Of a stretch of 64,000 nt of DNA, positions 1-8,312 are shown in pieces. A program made the position numbers and the translations under genes. The notes beneath the pieces were generated by a model. That model was not told where the DNA came from and did no database searches. It worked only from the letters and a program-made list of their open reading frames with translations. Position 1 is the first letter of the stretch. Each line of letters begins with the position of its first letter. Origin of the DNA: JAWWPG01 sp963820035 (GTDB lineage Bacteria; Actinomycetota; Actinomycetes; Propionibacteriales; Nocardioidaceae); contig CAWFYK010000003.1 in NCBI GenBank assembly GCA_963820035.1, positions 1-64,000 of the forward strand, written 5' to 3'.

Positions 1-267
1 GGAGCCGTGGCCGTGTTGTTGGGAACCGGCCTGCTGATGTTCTACCCCGATGTGGCACGGCTGTCCTGGCGGACCGGTGCGACCCTGGTGCACGACTGGT
101 TCGCGCTCGGCCTGGGGCTGCTCATCCTCGGGCACATCGCGCAGGCGATGCGGGACCCCGAGGCTCGCCGGGGCATGCGCACCGGAGCGGTGAGCCGGAC
201 GTGGGCTCTTGCCGAACACCGGCTTTGGGCCGAGGAGGTTGACGAAGAACCACCTGGTCCCATCTGA
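1..267 (+). CDS. Cytochrome b subunit, C-terminal end (partial)
   Basis: The frame is open from the window edge and stops at 267, so only about the last 88 residues are present. It shows two hydrophobic stretches, a His in HDWFALGLG and a second in LILGHIAQAM, then a basic tail. This matches the last two helices of di-heme cytochrome b561 / formate dehydrogenase gamma-type subunits, which pass electrons between a membrane quinone pool and a dehydrogenase. The His residues are plausible heme ligands. The partner subunits would lie upstream, outside the window, so the exact enzyme cannot be named. Confidence 0.6.
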   Translation, partial: GAVAVLLGTGLLMFYPDVARLSWRTGATLVHDWFALGLGLLILGHIAQAMRDPEARRGMRTGAVSRTWALAEHRLWAEEVDEEPPGPI

Positions 268-377
268 AGGCAAGGCCCTCTGAACCGACGGGAGAGGTGG
301 TCCATCGACGGGCATCGCTCGATCGTGGCGTCACCCGATCTTCACGAAGCATCCTCGTGAGACTGCCTGCCGGCCGC

Positions 378-406
378 CGTGCCCCACCCCTGAGGGACGG
401 GGCACG
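378..406. terminator. Stem-loop between convergent genes
   Basis: An 8-bp perfect stem (378-385 with 399-406, CGTGCCCC/GGGGCACG) encloses a 13-nt loop that can itself pair CCCT with AGGG. It sits between the + strand cytochrome gene ending at 267 and the - strand gene ending at 440. There is no T-tract on either side, as is common for actinobacterial hairpin terminators. It could serve either direction. Confidence 0.45.
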
Positions 407-439
407 ACGGCCTCTGGGACATATCCCAGACGTCGGCTT

Positions 440-2197
440 TCAGCTGGGCAGTTCGAGCCGGAAGATGCGATTTCCCCAGTTGCTGGTTCCTGTTCCGGGG
501 TTGGGGATGTACTGCGTCGCCATCCAGACCTTGTTCAGACCAGGAATGATCTCGCCGTTGGAGTAGTCGCCCCATCGGCCGACGCCGCCGTACTGCTTGG
601 TGGCGGTGAACCCGTTGTCGGGGCCGGTGCCTGCGCCCGCGAGCTTAACGGTCTTGAACTTCTTGCCAGGTCTGGCGATCGAGTAGGCGGCCGACGGATA
701 GGTGGTCGGGCCTCCCAGCCCGAAGGTCATGGCCATCGCTCCGTTGTCCGTCATGTTGACGTGCGGGTACAGCAGATACTGCCCCTGCACCGCCACGTAC
801 CCCTGACGGTCGATCCTGGTGGCAGAGTCGACCCGTCCTTCGATGAGCTTCGGATGCACGACGAACCAAGCCGCGCCGGCTCGAACTCCGGTGTCGCCCG
901 GAATCGTCAGGCCGGTGTTGAGTGCTCCCACGAGCTCACCGTTGATAACCTGGGTCTCTTGCATCGCATCCCAGTCGGTCGCCAGGACTCCCGTAGTCGG
1001 TGCGCCGTTGCCGTTGCGACAGTTGGCGCAGAATCCCTTGGGTGTTTGGGCGTCCGGTGGGAATGCGTAGGTCTCCGAGCGGATGACCCGCACCGAGAGG
1101 AGAGGCAGACCGTGCCCGGAGGTCACGGTGCCCTCGTGGGTGACCGCCCATACGGCGATCCGGTTGTCCGAGGTGCCTAGCGGGTCGAGTGAGCTCAGCA
1201 ACCACTCCGCGCTCGTCGCGCCGTACTCATTCGCAGGCTGGACGTGGAATCCCGGGCCTCCCGCGACGGTGAGGTTCTCGAACGTCGCCATGCCGGGTGA
1301 CGAGGCGCCGGACACCAGCTGGGACTTCGACACGGCGTAGAGCTGGGCACCGTTGAAGCCTGTCTCGTCCGACGTGAACTCGTTGGTCGAGATGTAGACA
1401 TTCTGCGCGTCAATTCCGAGGATCGGATAGTCGGCCAGGCAGGGACAACCGTTATGGAGCGGGTTACTGGTCGGGATCTGATACTGCGTCCATTGACCGG
1501 CCGGGTTCGCCGACATGCTGACAGCGAGGTCCACGTGCGACTCGGAGATGCGGGTGAAATCGGCGTTGAACTGGTATTCGAGGATCGTCGCGAACCACCG
1601 GTTGGTGGCGTCGTCATAGAAGACCCGGGGATCGGACGTGTTGGCCGCGTCGGGTTCACCGAAGAAGGTGTTCAGGTAGAACGGAGGAATCACCATCCGG
1701 CCGTTCGGCTTATAGATGCCGCCGGTCACGTTGACGAAGTTGACGACATACGCGTTGCCTGCGCCGAGCCCTTCGTCCGGCGGCTCCAGGTTGAAGCCTG
1801 CCGTTGCCTTGTTCTGGATCGCATCGATCCCGTCGAATCTCTGGGTGAGGGTTCCCTTGGCCCTTGTTGCGTCGAAGTGCGCGGTGGAGCGGACGACCGG
1901 GATATGGGCAGGGCGCGACGAGGCACCCGATGGGCGTAGCACCGGCAACATCCGATGGGCAGCACGGGCCCCCGATGGCGGAGCCTTGATCTCTGATGGC
2001 CGAACCGTTCCCACTCTCGTGGCGTGGCCCCGCGTCACAACGCTCGCACCCCCGTTAGGCGCCGCTTTTGACCCAGAAGACACCGCCACCGAAGGCGCCC
2101 CTTGGGCGACCATCGCAATAGCGAGGGCAAAGGCCCCACCGATCGCCACTCCACGCGTTGTGCGCCACTTCCGCGCCCGCCGTCGATTTTCCATCAC
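440..2197 (-). CDS. Large secreted protein of unknown function
   Basis: This encodes 585 residues. A basic N-terminus (RRRARKWR) precedes a hydrophobic stretch of about 17 residues ending near APSVA, a classical or Tat-like export signal. Residues about 30-110 are Ala/Ser/Pro-rich linker. The rest is a globular beta-rich domain with many Asn, Gly and aromatic residues and one CANC pair that could form a disulfide or bind a metal. No catalytic motif of a named family is visible. The pattern of repeated short beta segments would suit a propeller-like fold, but that is inference. It stands alone, convergent with the cytochrome gene, with a possible hairpin terminator at 378-406. Confidence 0.6.
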   Translation of the reverse strand: MMENRRRARKWRTTRGVAIGGAFALAIAMVAQGAPSVAVSSGSKAAPNGGASVVTRGHATRVGTVRPSEIKAPPSGARAAHRMLPVLRPSGASSRPAHIPVVRSTAHFDATRAKGTLTQRFDGIDAIQNKATAGFNLEPPDEGLGAGNAYVVNFVNVTGGIYKPNGRMVIPPFYLNTFFGEPDAANTSDPRVFYDDATNRWFATILEYQFNADFTRISESHVDLAVSMSANPAGQWTQYQIPTSNPLHNGCPCLADYPILGIDAQNVYISTNEFTSDETGFNGAQLYAVSKSQLVSGASSPGMATFENLTVAGGPGFHVQPANEYGATSAEWLLSSLDPLGTSDNRIAVWAVTHEGTVTSGHGLPLLSVRVIRSETYAFPPDAQTPKGFCANCRNGNGAPTTGVLATDWDAMQETQVINGELVGALNTGLTIPGDTGVRAGAAWFVVHPKLIEGRVDSATRIDRQGYVAVQGQYLLYPHVNMTDNGAMAMTFGLGGPTTYPSAAYSIARPGKKFKTVKLAGAGTGPDNGFTATKQYGGVGRWGDYSNGEIIPGLNKVWMATQYIPNPGTGTSNWGNRIFRLELPS

Positions 2198-2461
2198 AAC
2201 TCCCTCAAGGGACGATCACTCGGACATCTCCCGTCACCTCGACGGGCTCGAGGTCCGCGGCCGGCATCCGGCCGCCGGCTCGATCCTCGCACTACCCCCT
2301 CAACCCCGACAAGCCCAAAGCAATATTTGGTCACGTTCGAGGCGCGACATAGAACGAGAAGCCGGCATGAGCGGATCGAGCTTCGGATGCTGGATGGCAG
2401 CGACCACCGAAGGCCACGGAGGATGATGTCCGTGCGATCCAGGCCTGGCTACCCTTCCCCC

Positions 2462-3373
2462 ATGATGTCGACCTCCGTGGGCGGACTACGGCTCGAGTTC
2501 TCCAGCGACCCGGCTGACTTCCTCACCGCTGCCGGCGAGCACCTGAAGGCCGACCCCGTCATCAGCACAGTCGTGACGACGATCGCCCACAGAGTGCTTG
2601 CCCAGCAGGCCGAAGGCATCGCCCGGGCCGGGCCGCATTGGTGGCTGGTCGTGCGTGACGGCTCCGGGACCGTGGTGGGGGCAGGGATGCGGACGGCAAC
2701 GTCTCCGCCGTACCCGCCGTTCCTGCTGCCGATGCCGGACGAGGCCGCCGTGGTCCTGGCACGCACCCTGCACGAGCGAAGAGAGGAGGTGCTCGGCATC
2801 AACGGGGCGCTCCCCGCGGTCGAGCTGTGTGCGGACGAGCTGGCCAGAATCCGGGGCGGCAGCGTCGCGACCGAGCTGCACACCCGGCTGCATGAGCTGG
2901 GGGTGCTGCGGCCTCCGGCGCACGCTCCGGGACGGCTGACGGCTGCGACTGAGGCTGATGTGGAGCTGGCCACCGAGTGGTTCGGCGCCTTCATGCACGA
3001 GGCGGACAAGCAGGCCGGTCGCCCTCGAGGGTCGCATGCCCACGAGACCCCTACCCCGGACGAGATGCTGCGCCGGCTGCGGGCCGACCAGCTGTGGTTC
3101 TGGGTCGACGACTCGGGCGAGCCCGTTCACCTCACGGGCACCAACCCGCCCGCCTTCGGGGTCGCTCGGATCGGGCCGGTCTACACTCCGCCCGCCCAAC
3201 GCGGCCGCGGCTGGGCGAGCAATGCCGTTGCCGAGATCTCCAGACGACTCGTCGGAGACGGCTCGCGGGTGTGCCTGTTCACCGACCAGGCGAACCCGAC
3301 CTCGAACAAGATCTACGCCGCCCTCGGATATCGGCCGATCGTCGACATGGCCAATCTCGTCATCATCCCCTGA
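2462..3373 (+). CDS. GNAT-family N-acetyltransferase
   Basis: A predicted acetyl-CoA-dependent N-acyltransferase of 303 residues. The C-terminal third is a clear GNAT domain: a beta strand reading FGVARIGPVYTPP, the acetyl-CoA loop QRGRGWAS, a helix, and the closing ANPTSNKIYAALGYRPI typical of the family. The N-terminal half resembles the second, degenerate GNAT-like lobe seen in two-lobe members. The start was chosen at the ATG pair at 2462/2465. The frame is open further upstream, but that extension is Arg/Pro-rich and shadow-like. The substrate is unknown. The next gene follows 77 bp downstream on the same strand. Confidence 0.8.
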   Translation: MMSTSVGGLRLEFSSDPADFLTAAGEHLKADPVISTVVTTIAHRVLAQQAEGIARAGPHWWLVVRDGSGTVVGAGMRTATSPPYPPFLLPMPDEAAVVLARTLHERREEVLGINGALPAVELCADELARIRGGSVATELHTRLHELGVLRPPAHAPGRLTAATEADVELATEWFGAFMHEADKQAGRPRGSHAHETPTPDEMLRRLRADQLWFWVDDSGEPVHLTGTNPPAFGVARIGPVYTPPAQRGRGWASNAVAEISRRLVGDGSRVCLFTDQANPTSNKIYAALGYRPIVDMANLVIIP

Positions 3374-3450
3374 CCTCGGGTTCCGAGACGGTTCCGCTTC
3401 CGTGCTCGATCCTGGTACGGCGGGCGCGCGGGTCTGGCAGGGTCGCTCCC

Positions 3451-4824
3451 ATGCCTGACATCGACCGCAGCCGGCTCGCCGATCTCATCGACCGTGAGCG
3501 GGCGACGTTCGCCGCGAACCATCGGGCGTCGCGGGAGCTCTTCCATGGCGCCTCGCATCTGTTCGGGCGGGTGCCGATGACGTGGATGGCCATGTGGAGC
3601 GGAGGGTTTCCGATCTATCTCGACAAGGCCGCGGGCAACCGCGTTGTCGACGTCGACGGCCACGACTATGTCGACTTCGCACTCGGCGACACGGGCGCGA
3701 TGGCCGGGCACTCCCCCGTGGCAACGGTGGATGCCGTCACGGAAAGGATCGGCACTCGTGGCGGCATCACCACCATGCTGCCGACCGCGGACGCCGAGTG
3801 GGTCGGCACGGAGCTCACCAGAAGGTTCGGGCTTCCCTTGTGGTCGTTCACGCTGACCGCGACCGATGCGAACCGGTGGGCCATCCGGCTGGCACGGCTG
3901 GCCACCCGGCGGCCGAAGATCCTCACCTTCGCCTACTGCTACCACGGCTCCGTCGACGAGGCGTTCGCCGTCCCGGGTCCGGACGGAGGGGCGGTCGCCC
4001 GGCCAGGTAACGTCGGCGAGCCGGTCCCGCTGCACCTCACCAGCCGCGTCGCCGAGTTCAACGACCTCGCCTCCGTCGAGGCGCAGCTCAAGCACGGTGA
4101 TGTGGCCGCGATCCTCACGGAGCCTGCCCTCACCAACATCGGGATCGTGCTGCCCGAGCCCGGTTTCCTCGCCGGGCTCCGGACACTTGCGACGACGTAT
4201 GGCGCCCTGCTGATGATCGATGAGACCCACACGTTTTCCGCCGGCCCCGGCGGGGCCACCTCACTCTGGGACCTCGAGCCAGACATTCTCGTCATTGGCA
4301 AGTCAATCGGGGGAGGCATTCCCACCGGTGCCTACGGGATCACCACTGACCTCGCGGAGCGGATCAACGCAGACCCGGACGCCGATCTCATCGACGTCGG
4401 GGGCGTTGGTGGCACGCTGGCCGGCAACCCACTTTCGGTCGCCGCCATGCGCGCCACCCTCGAGCACGTGCTCACCGACGATGCGTTCGTCGGGATGGTC
4501 GCCCTCGCCACCCGCTTCACCGCCGGGGTGCAACAGACCATCGACCGGGCCGCCGTACCCTGGTCGGTCAGCCAGCTCGGAGCGCGCGCGGAGTACCGGT
4601 TCGCATCCCCCGCACCGGCGAACGGCACCGAGTCCAACGCGGCGGGTGATCAGGAGCTCGACGAGTACCTCCACCTCTACCTCCTCAACCGCGGGGTCCT
4701 GATCACGCCGTTCCACAACATGGCACTCATGTGTCCGGAGACCAGCCAGGCAGACGTCGACCTGCATACGACCTTGTTCGCGGCGGCCGTCGACGAGCTG
4801 GTCTCACCAGCCGCGAACATCTGA
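3451..4824 (+). CDS. Class III PLP-dependent aminotransferase
   Basis: 457 residues, the usual length for the glutamate-1-semialdehyde 2,1-aminomutase / omega-aminotransferase group. Visible motifs are the opening substrate loop with DVDGHDYVDFALGDTGAM, a YHGSVDE segment that packs over the cofactor, the PLP-ring Asp in LLMIDETHTFS, and the Schiff-base Lys in DILVIGKSIGGGIPTGAYG. The enzyme should move an amino group between an amino acid and a keto acid or aldehyde. The acceptor is unknown. The ATG at 3451 begins the conserved region. It ends one base before the convergent ABC permease gene, so the two transcripts meet tail to tail. Confidence 0.85.
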   Translation: MPDIDRSRLADLIDRERATFAANHRASRELFHGASHLFGRVPMTWMAMWSGGFPIYLDKAAGNRVVDVDGHDYVDFALGDTGAMAGHSPVATVDAVTERIGTRGGITTMLPTADAEWVGTELTRRFGLPLWSFTLTATDANRWAIRLARLATRRPKILTFAYCYHGSVDEAFAVPGPDGGAVARPGNVGEPVPLHLTSRVAEFNDLASVEAQLKHGDVAAILTEPALTNIGIVLPEPGFLAGLRTLATTYGALLMIDETHTFSAGPGGATSLWDLEPDILVIGKSIGGGIPTGAYGITTDLAERINADPDADLIDVGGVGGTLAGNPLSVAAMRATLEHVLTDDAFVGMVALATRFTAGVQQTIDRAAVPWSVSQLGARAEYRFASPAPANGTESNAAGDQELDEYLHLYLLNRGVLITPFHNMALMCPETSQADVDLHTTLFAAAVDELVSPAANI

Positions 4825-4825
4825 C

Positions 4826-5623
4826 CTACTTGACCTCTGAGCGCATGAGCAACGTCAGGCCGAACGCGAGCGGGGCGACCAGCCAGATCGCGCCGGCCAC
4901 GGCCAGGTTGGCCCATTGCTCGAAGGACAGGCCCCCGTTGAACAGTGCGCCCTGGGCGTAGTTGAAGTCGACCCATGGCTGCAGGTGCCGGAACCAGGCC
5001 TGGTTGGTGGCGAGCAAGGCAGAGAGCGTCGGCAGCAACAGCGAGTAGACGAAGTACCCCACGATCGCACCCGATGAGTTGCGGATCAGCACGCCCAGCA
5101 TGAAGCCGACCAGCAGCCCCAGCACGTTGCCCAGGACGATCAGTGACAAGTCGCCCACCGACGCGTCCCACACTCGAGGGGTGCCCGTGATCGCGGTGCC
5201 GAGCAGGTTGCCCAGAGCGCCGATGGTGAACGCAATCAGCATTGACGCGACACCGACGCCGATGGCGGCGAGTGCTTTCGCCCAGATGACACGTCCTCGG
5301 TGCGGCACCAAGGTGAAGGTCGTCAGACCGCTGCGCTGACTCCACTCGCTGGTGACAGACAGGATGGCCACCATCGGCAGGATCACGGCCATGGGGAAGC
5401 CGATGGCAGCGGCGAATGTCGAGTAGGTGAGCTCGCTGTCGGGAGCGAACAGGATCACCGCGCCCGTCGTCACCAGGCTGCTGATGACGATGCTGGCCAT
5501 CAGCCAGAAGCCTGACCGGGTGTCGAACATCTTCTGCAGCTCAATGCTGGTCACGCGCGACAGCGGCGCCCGCCGCGCCGGCTTGAGCGGCCGTGACTCT
5601 CTCTCCGCTGCGACGGCGGTCAT
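4826..5623 (-). CDS. ABC-2 type transporter permease
   Basis: A 265-residue integral membrane protein with six predicted helices and a charged cytoplasmic N-terminus. A conserved segment around TSEWSQRSGLTTF is typical of ABC-2 exporter permeases of the NatB/EcsB-like class. Its start overlaps the stop of the ATPase gene by 4 bp (ATGA), so the two are translationally coupled and should form one exporter. The substrate cannot be read from sequence. Such pairs commonly export lipids, antibiotics or peptides. Confidence 0.85.
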   Translation of the reverse strand: MTAVAAERESRPLKPARRAPLSRVTSIELQKMFDTRSGFWLMASIVISSLVTTGAVILFAPDSELTYSTFAAAIGFPMAVILPMVAILSVTSEWSQRSGLTTFTLVPHRGRVIWAKALAAIGVGVASMLIAFTIGALGNLLGTAITGTPRVWDASVGDLSLIVLGNVLGLLVGFMLGVLIRNSSGAIVGYFVYSLLLPTLSALLATNQAWFRHLQPWVDFNYAQGALFNGGLSFEQWANLAVAGAIWLVAPLAFGLTLLMRSEVK

Positions 5624-6519
5624 GCCGCTGCTCCTTCCCGTTGGGTGTCTGCGGTGAGCTCGAGGAACATCTCTTCCAGACCGGCGCTCTCAGCGGCGCG
5701 GAGCTCGGTGAGGGCAACCCCCGATGCCAATGCGATCTTGCCGACGAGCTCGGGTGCGGCATCCGTGCGGAGGCTGTCCTCCCCGAACGCCGACGTATCG
5801 AACCCGGAGTCCCCCAGTACGGCGGCCAGCTCGGCGAGGTCTGCCGCCCGCACCAGGGTGCCCGCGGACTGGAGCAACTCGGCCTTCGATCCCTGCGCGA
5901 CGATCCGCCCCTGGCCGATGACGACGATGTCGTCGGCGATGACCTCGATCTCGTGGAGGAGGTGCGAGGACAGCAGTACCGTCCCACCGCGCCGCGCGAA
6001 GTCGCACAGGAGGTCGCGCATCCACCGGATGCCGCCTGGGTCAAGTCCGTTTGCCGGCTCGTCGAGGATCAGCACCTGCGGGTCGCCGATCAGCGCCGTG
6101 GCGATCCCGAGTCGCTGGCGCATGCCGAGCGAGTAGTTCCGGACGCGACGGTCCGCCTCAGCGTCCGTGAGGCTGACTCGATCCAGCATCTCCGGGACGC
6201 GCCTTTTCGGCAGGCCCATCGTTCGCTGTGCAATCGTGAGGATCTCACGGCCCGTACGGCCGGCATGCTGCGCTGAGGCGTCGAGCAGGACGCCGACCTC
6301 GAGACCGGGGTTCGGCAGGTCGGCGAACCGGTGGCCGGAGATCGTCACACCCCCCGACGTAGGTGGAGTCAGACCGACCATGATGCGCATGCTGGTCGAC
6401 TTCCCCGCGCCATTAGGCCCCAGGAACCCGGTGACGCGGCCGGCCCCAGCAGTGAAGCTGATGTCATCAACGGCGGTCGTGCCGCCGTACTTTTTAGTGA
6501 GCGATTCGACTGTGATCAT
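5620..6519 (-). CDS. ABC transporter ATP-binding protein
   Basis: A 299-residue nucleotide-binding subunit of the exporter. Walker A is GPNGAGKS at residues 34-41, the signature is YSLGMRQR, Walker B with its catalytic Glu is VLILDEPANGLDP, and the switch His lies in LLSSHLLHE. The roughly 80-residue C-terminal extension is typical of drug/antibiotic-export ATPases. The ATG at 6519 was chosen because MITVESLTKKYGG is the canonical N-terminus. The frame stays open far upstream, but that part is antisense-like to the DUF222 gene. It pairs with the downstream permease. Confidence 0.9.
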   Translation of the reverse strand: MITVESLTKKYGGTTAVDDISFTAGAGRVTGFLGPNGAGKSTSMRIMVGLTPPTSGGVTISGHRFADLPNPGLEVGVLLDASAQHAGRTGREILTIAQRTMGLPKRRVPEMLDRVSLTDAEADRRVRNYSLGMRQRLGIATALIGDPQVLILDEPANGLDPGGIRWMRDLLCDFARRGGTVLLSSHLLHEIEVIADDIVVIGQGRIVAQGSKAELLQSAGTLVRAADLAELAAVLGDSGFDTSAFGEDSLRTDAAPELVGKIALASGVALTELRAAESAGLEEMFLELTADTQREGAAA

Positions 6520-6569
6520 GCCCCCGAGTCTGGCCTCGCCTGGGGCGGCTGCACATCGGGGAAGGCGCT

Positions 6570-6610
6570 GAGAAAACCCCGACCCCGCCCCTGGTCTGCC
6601 CTCGGGGTCG
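6570..6610 (-). terminator. Hairpin terminator of the DUF222 gene
   Basis: An 8-bp perfect stem (6580-6587 CGACCCCG with 6603-6610 CGGGGTCG) lies 43 bp beyond the stop of the minus-strand DUF222 gene. Read on the minus strand, it is followed by GGGGTTTTCT, a short T-tract. This fits an intrinsic terminator separating that gene from the ABC exporter transcribed in the same direction. Confidence 0.6.
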
Positions 6611-6652
6611 ACGGAGCTAGGGCGGCTCGCGCCGCCCATGTTCGGCAGTCTC

Positions 6653-8008
6653 CTAGAAGGTGCCGAGGTTGGTGGTGCCGGTGTTGTCGACGAGGTAGTG
6701 GTGGCCGTGGGGTGATGTCCAGAGCCAGACGCCGGAGATGAGTTGGAGGACTTTCCAGTGGCCGTGGGTTTTGATCCGGTGTGGGAGGCGGGCGATGCCG
6801 CCGAGGTTGGGGAGGTTGGTTTGGCCGGGTGGTCCGCCGTCGTCGGGGTCGAGGTAGGCGATGGTGTGGTCGGCGTCGCGGTGGCGGGTTGTTCTGCTCC
6901 CATAGGGAAAACAGTCGGCGGGGGTGCGCAGGTCCATCGCTTCGCGGAGGCTGTCGGGGATCTCGTAGTTGTCGACGGCGGGCATGTTGGGCAGGTCGAT
7001 GACGGGTTTGACGGTGACGTTGCGGTGCCGCAGGAACTCGCGCAGCTGGTCGAGCAGGATCGGCCCGACCCCTTCCACCCTCGCCACGGTCGGGTCACTG
7101 CCTGGACGCTGGGTGCCGGCGACCGCTTGGTCGGACAGGTGCACATAGACGACTGCAGATCCGATCGTCCGGCTTCGCTTCGCCGGTTTGCCGCCGCTAT
7201 CGGTGTCCTGGCCGCGGTCGGCAGCTACGAGGTCGAACAGCTCCAGGGTGGCTTGCGGGCTGGCGATGATCCCGATCGCCTTGGCGCGGCGGATGTCGAC
7301 GTTGTCGGTGTCGCCGAGGGCGGCCAGCGCGGTGGCGATCTGGTCGATACCGGCGTCGAAGGTGTCGATGTCGGGGGCTGCGCCGCGCAGGAACGCCGTC
7401 TTGTAGCCGTGGTCGGCCTCGCGGCCGACGAAGACGCCTTGCCGGTCCCGGGCAGCCGCCGCCTCGGCCTCGGCCTGGGCCGGGTCGGCCTGGGCGACGG
7501 CGGCGTCGACATACGGTTCGAGACGCCCCCAGGCCATCGTGGTGACGTAGCGGGCGACCTTGCGGTCGACCAGGGCGGCCGCGGCCGGGGAGAGCCGGCG
7601 GGTCTTCTGGGCGACCTGGCGGCATACCCACGGCTTGGCCAGCCCGTTGCACATCAGCTCCCACAGCTGCGGCAGCCGGTGCCGAAGATCCAGAGCGTCC
7701 CCGATCAGCATCGCCGCCGCTCCGACCGACAGCCGCAGCTGGGCACCGAGCTCGGCCGGCGCGAACTCGGCCACCTCCGGAGTCCCGTCGCCACCCAGAC
7801 AGACCAGCCGCTCCATCCCGGGAATCGCCCGGCTCACCGGGTCCAGGACGGCGTTCAGGTCAGCCCAATGCGCCGCCACCTTCAACACCTCCGCCTGCGC
7901 CAGGTTGACCTGGCGGGCCATGTCGGCGGCATAGACGAGCGTCTCGGCCGGGTCGAACGCGTCCAGGCCGTCCATCGCCCGGATCGCCTCCTCCAAAGTC
8001 TCGCTCAT
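6653..8008 (-). CDS. DUF222 / HNH endonuclease-family protein (13E12-type)
   Basis: 451 residues. The first roughly 300 residues are the helical, Ala-rich DUF222 domain. Near the C-terminus is an HNH-like nuclease module: DADHTIAYLD, then GQTNLPNLGGIARLPHRIK and THGHWKV, keeping the His, Asn and His positions. A Cys preceding it (CFPYG) may belong to a zinc site. Proteins of this kind occur in many near-identical copies in actinobacteria (REP13E12 in mycobacteria). The ATG at 8008 starts MSETLEE. A frame-compatible start 30 bp upstream is less likely because an SOS-like box overlaps 8001-8016. The role in vivo is unknown. Confidence 0.8.
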   Translation of the reverse strand: MSETLEEAIRAMDGLDAFDPAETLVYAADMARQVNLAQAEVLKVAAHWADLNAVLDPVSRAIPGMERLVCLGGDGTPEVAEFAPAELGAQLRLSVGAAAMLIGDALDLRHRLPQLWELMCNGLAKPWVCRQVAQKTRRLSPAAAALVDRKVARYVTTMAWGRLEPYVDAAVAQADPAQAEAEAAAARDRQGVFVGREADHGYKTAFLRGAAPDIDTFDAGIDQIATALAALGDTDNVDIRRAKAIGIIASPQATLELFDLVAADRGQDTDSGGKPAKRSRTIGSAVVYVHLSDQAVAGTQRPGSDPTVARVEGVGPILLDQLREFLRHRNVTVKPVIDLPNMPAVDNYEIPDSLREAMDLRTPADCFPYGSRTTRHRDADHTIAYLDPDDGGPPGQTNLPNLGGIARLPHRIKTHGHWKVLQLISGVWLWTSPHGHHYLVDNTGTTNLGTF

Positions 8009-8016
8009 GTGTTCGA
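8001..8016. promoter_or_regulatory. SOS-box-like site over the DUF222 gene start
   Basis: The sequence tcgctcatgtgttcga matches the actinobacterial LexA consensus TCGAAC-N4-GTTCGA at 10 of 12 defined positions. The right half is perfect and the left half has two mismatches. It overlaps the start codon at 8006-8008. Members of the 13E12 family in mycobacteria are known to carry LexA boxes, so placement and family agree. No other half-site pair is visible nearby. Confidence 0.5.
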
Positions 8017-8312
8017 GTATACAACCTGGTCGCGGCAAGGTCGAGCCTTTGCGCCCTTGTCCACACGGAGCCCTGGACCACGGCCAGGAGGAGCGGGGCG
8101 CCCTCGAGGGTCGCCGCGTCGCTGCTGCTCTCCAGCCCGATGGCGCCGTCGACCCACGGACTCGCGACCTCAGATGATGCGACGGAAGGCATCGGATCCG
8201 GCGGCGATACGAACTACCTTGGGTAATCTCACGTTCGCCGGTGCAGATTGGCGTACGGTGACCTCAGCGGGACCGGGCCGGGCGGCTCGGTCGTACACAG
8301 GGGGTTTGGGGA
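8009..8312. other. Intergenic region between divergent genes
   Basis: This 304-bp stretch separates the minus-strand DUF222 gene from the plus-strand RCC1 gene, so it should hold both promoters. Apart from the SOS-like box at its left edge and a G-rich Shine-Dalgarno-like run just before 8313, nothing convincing is visible. No small open frame with a ribosome site was found. Confidence 0.4.
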
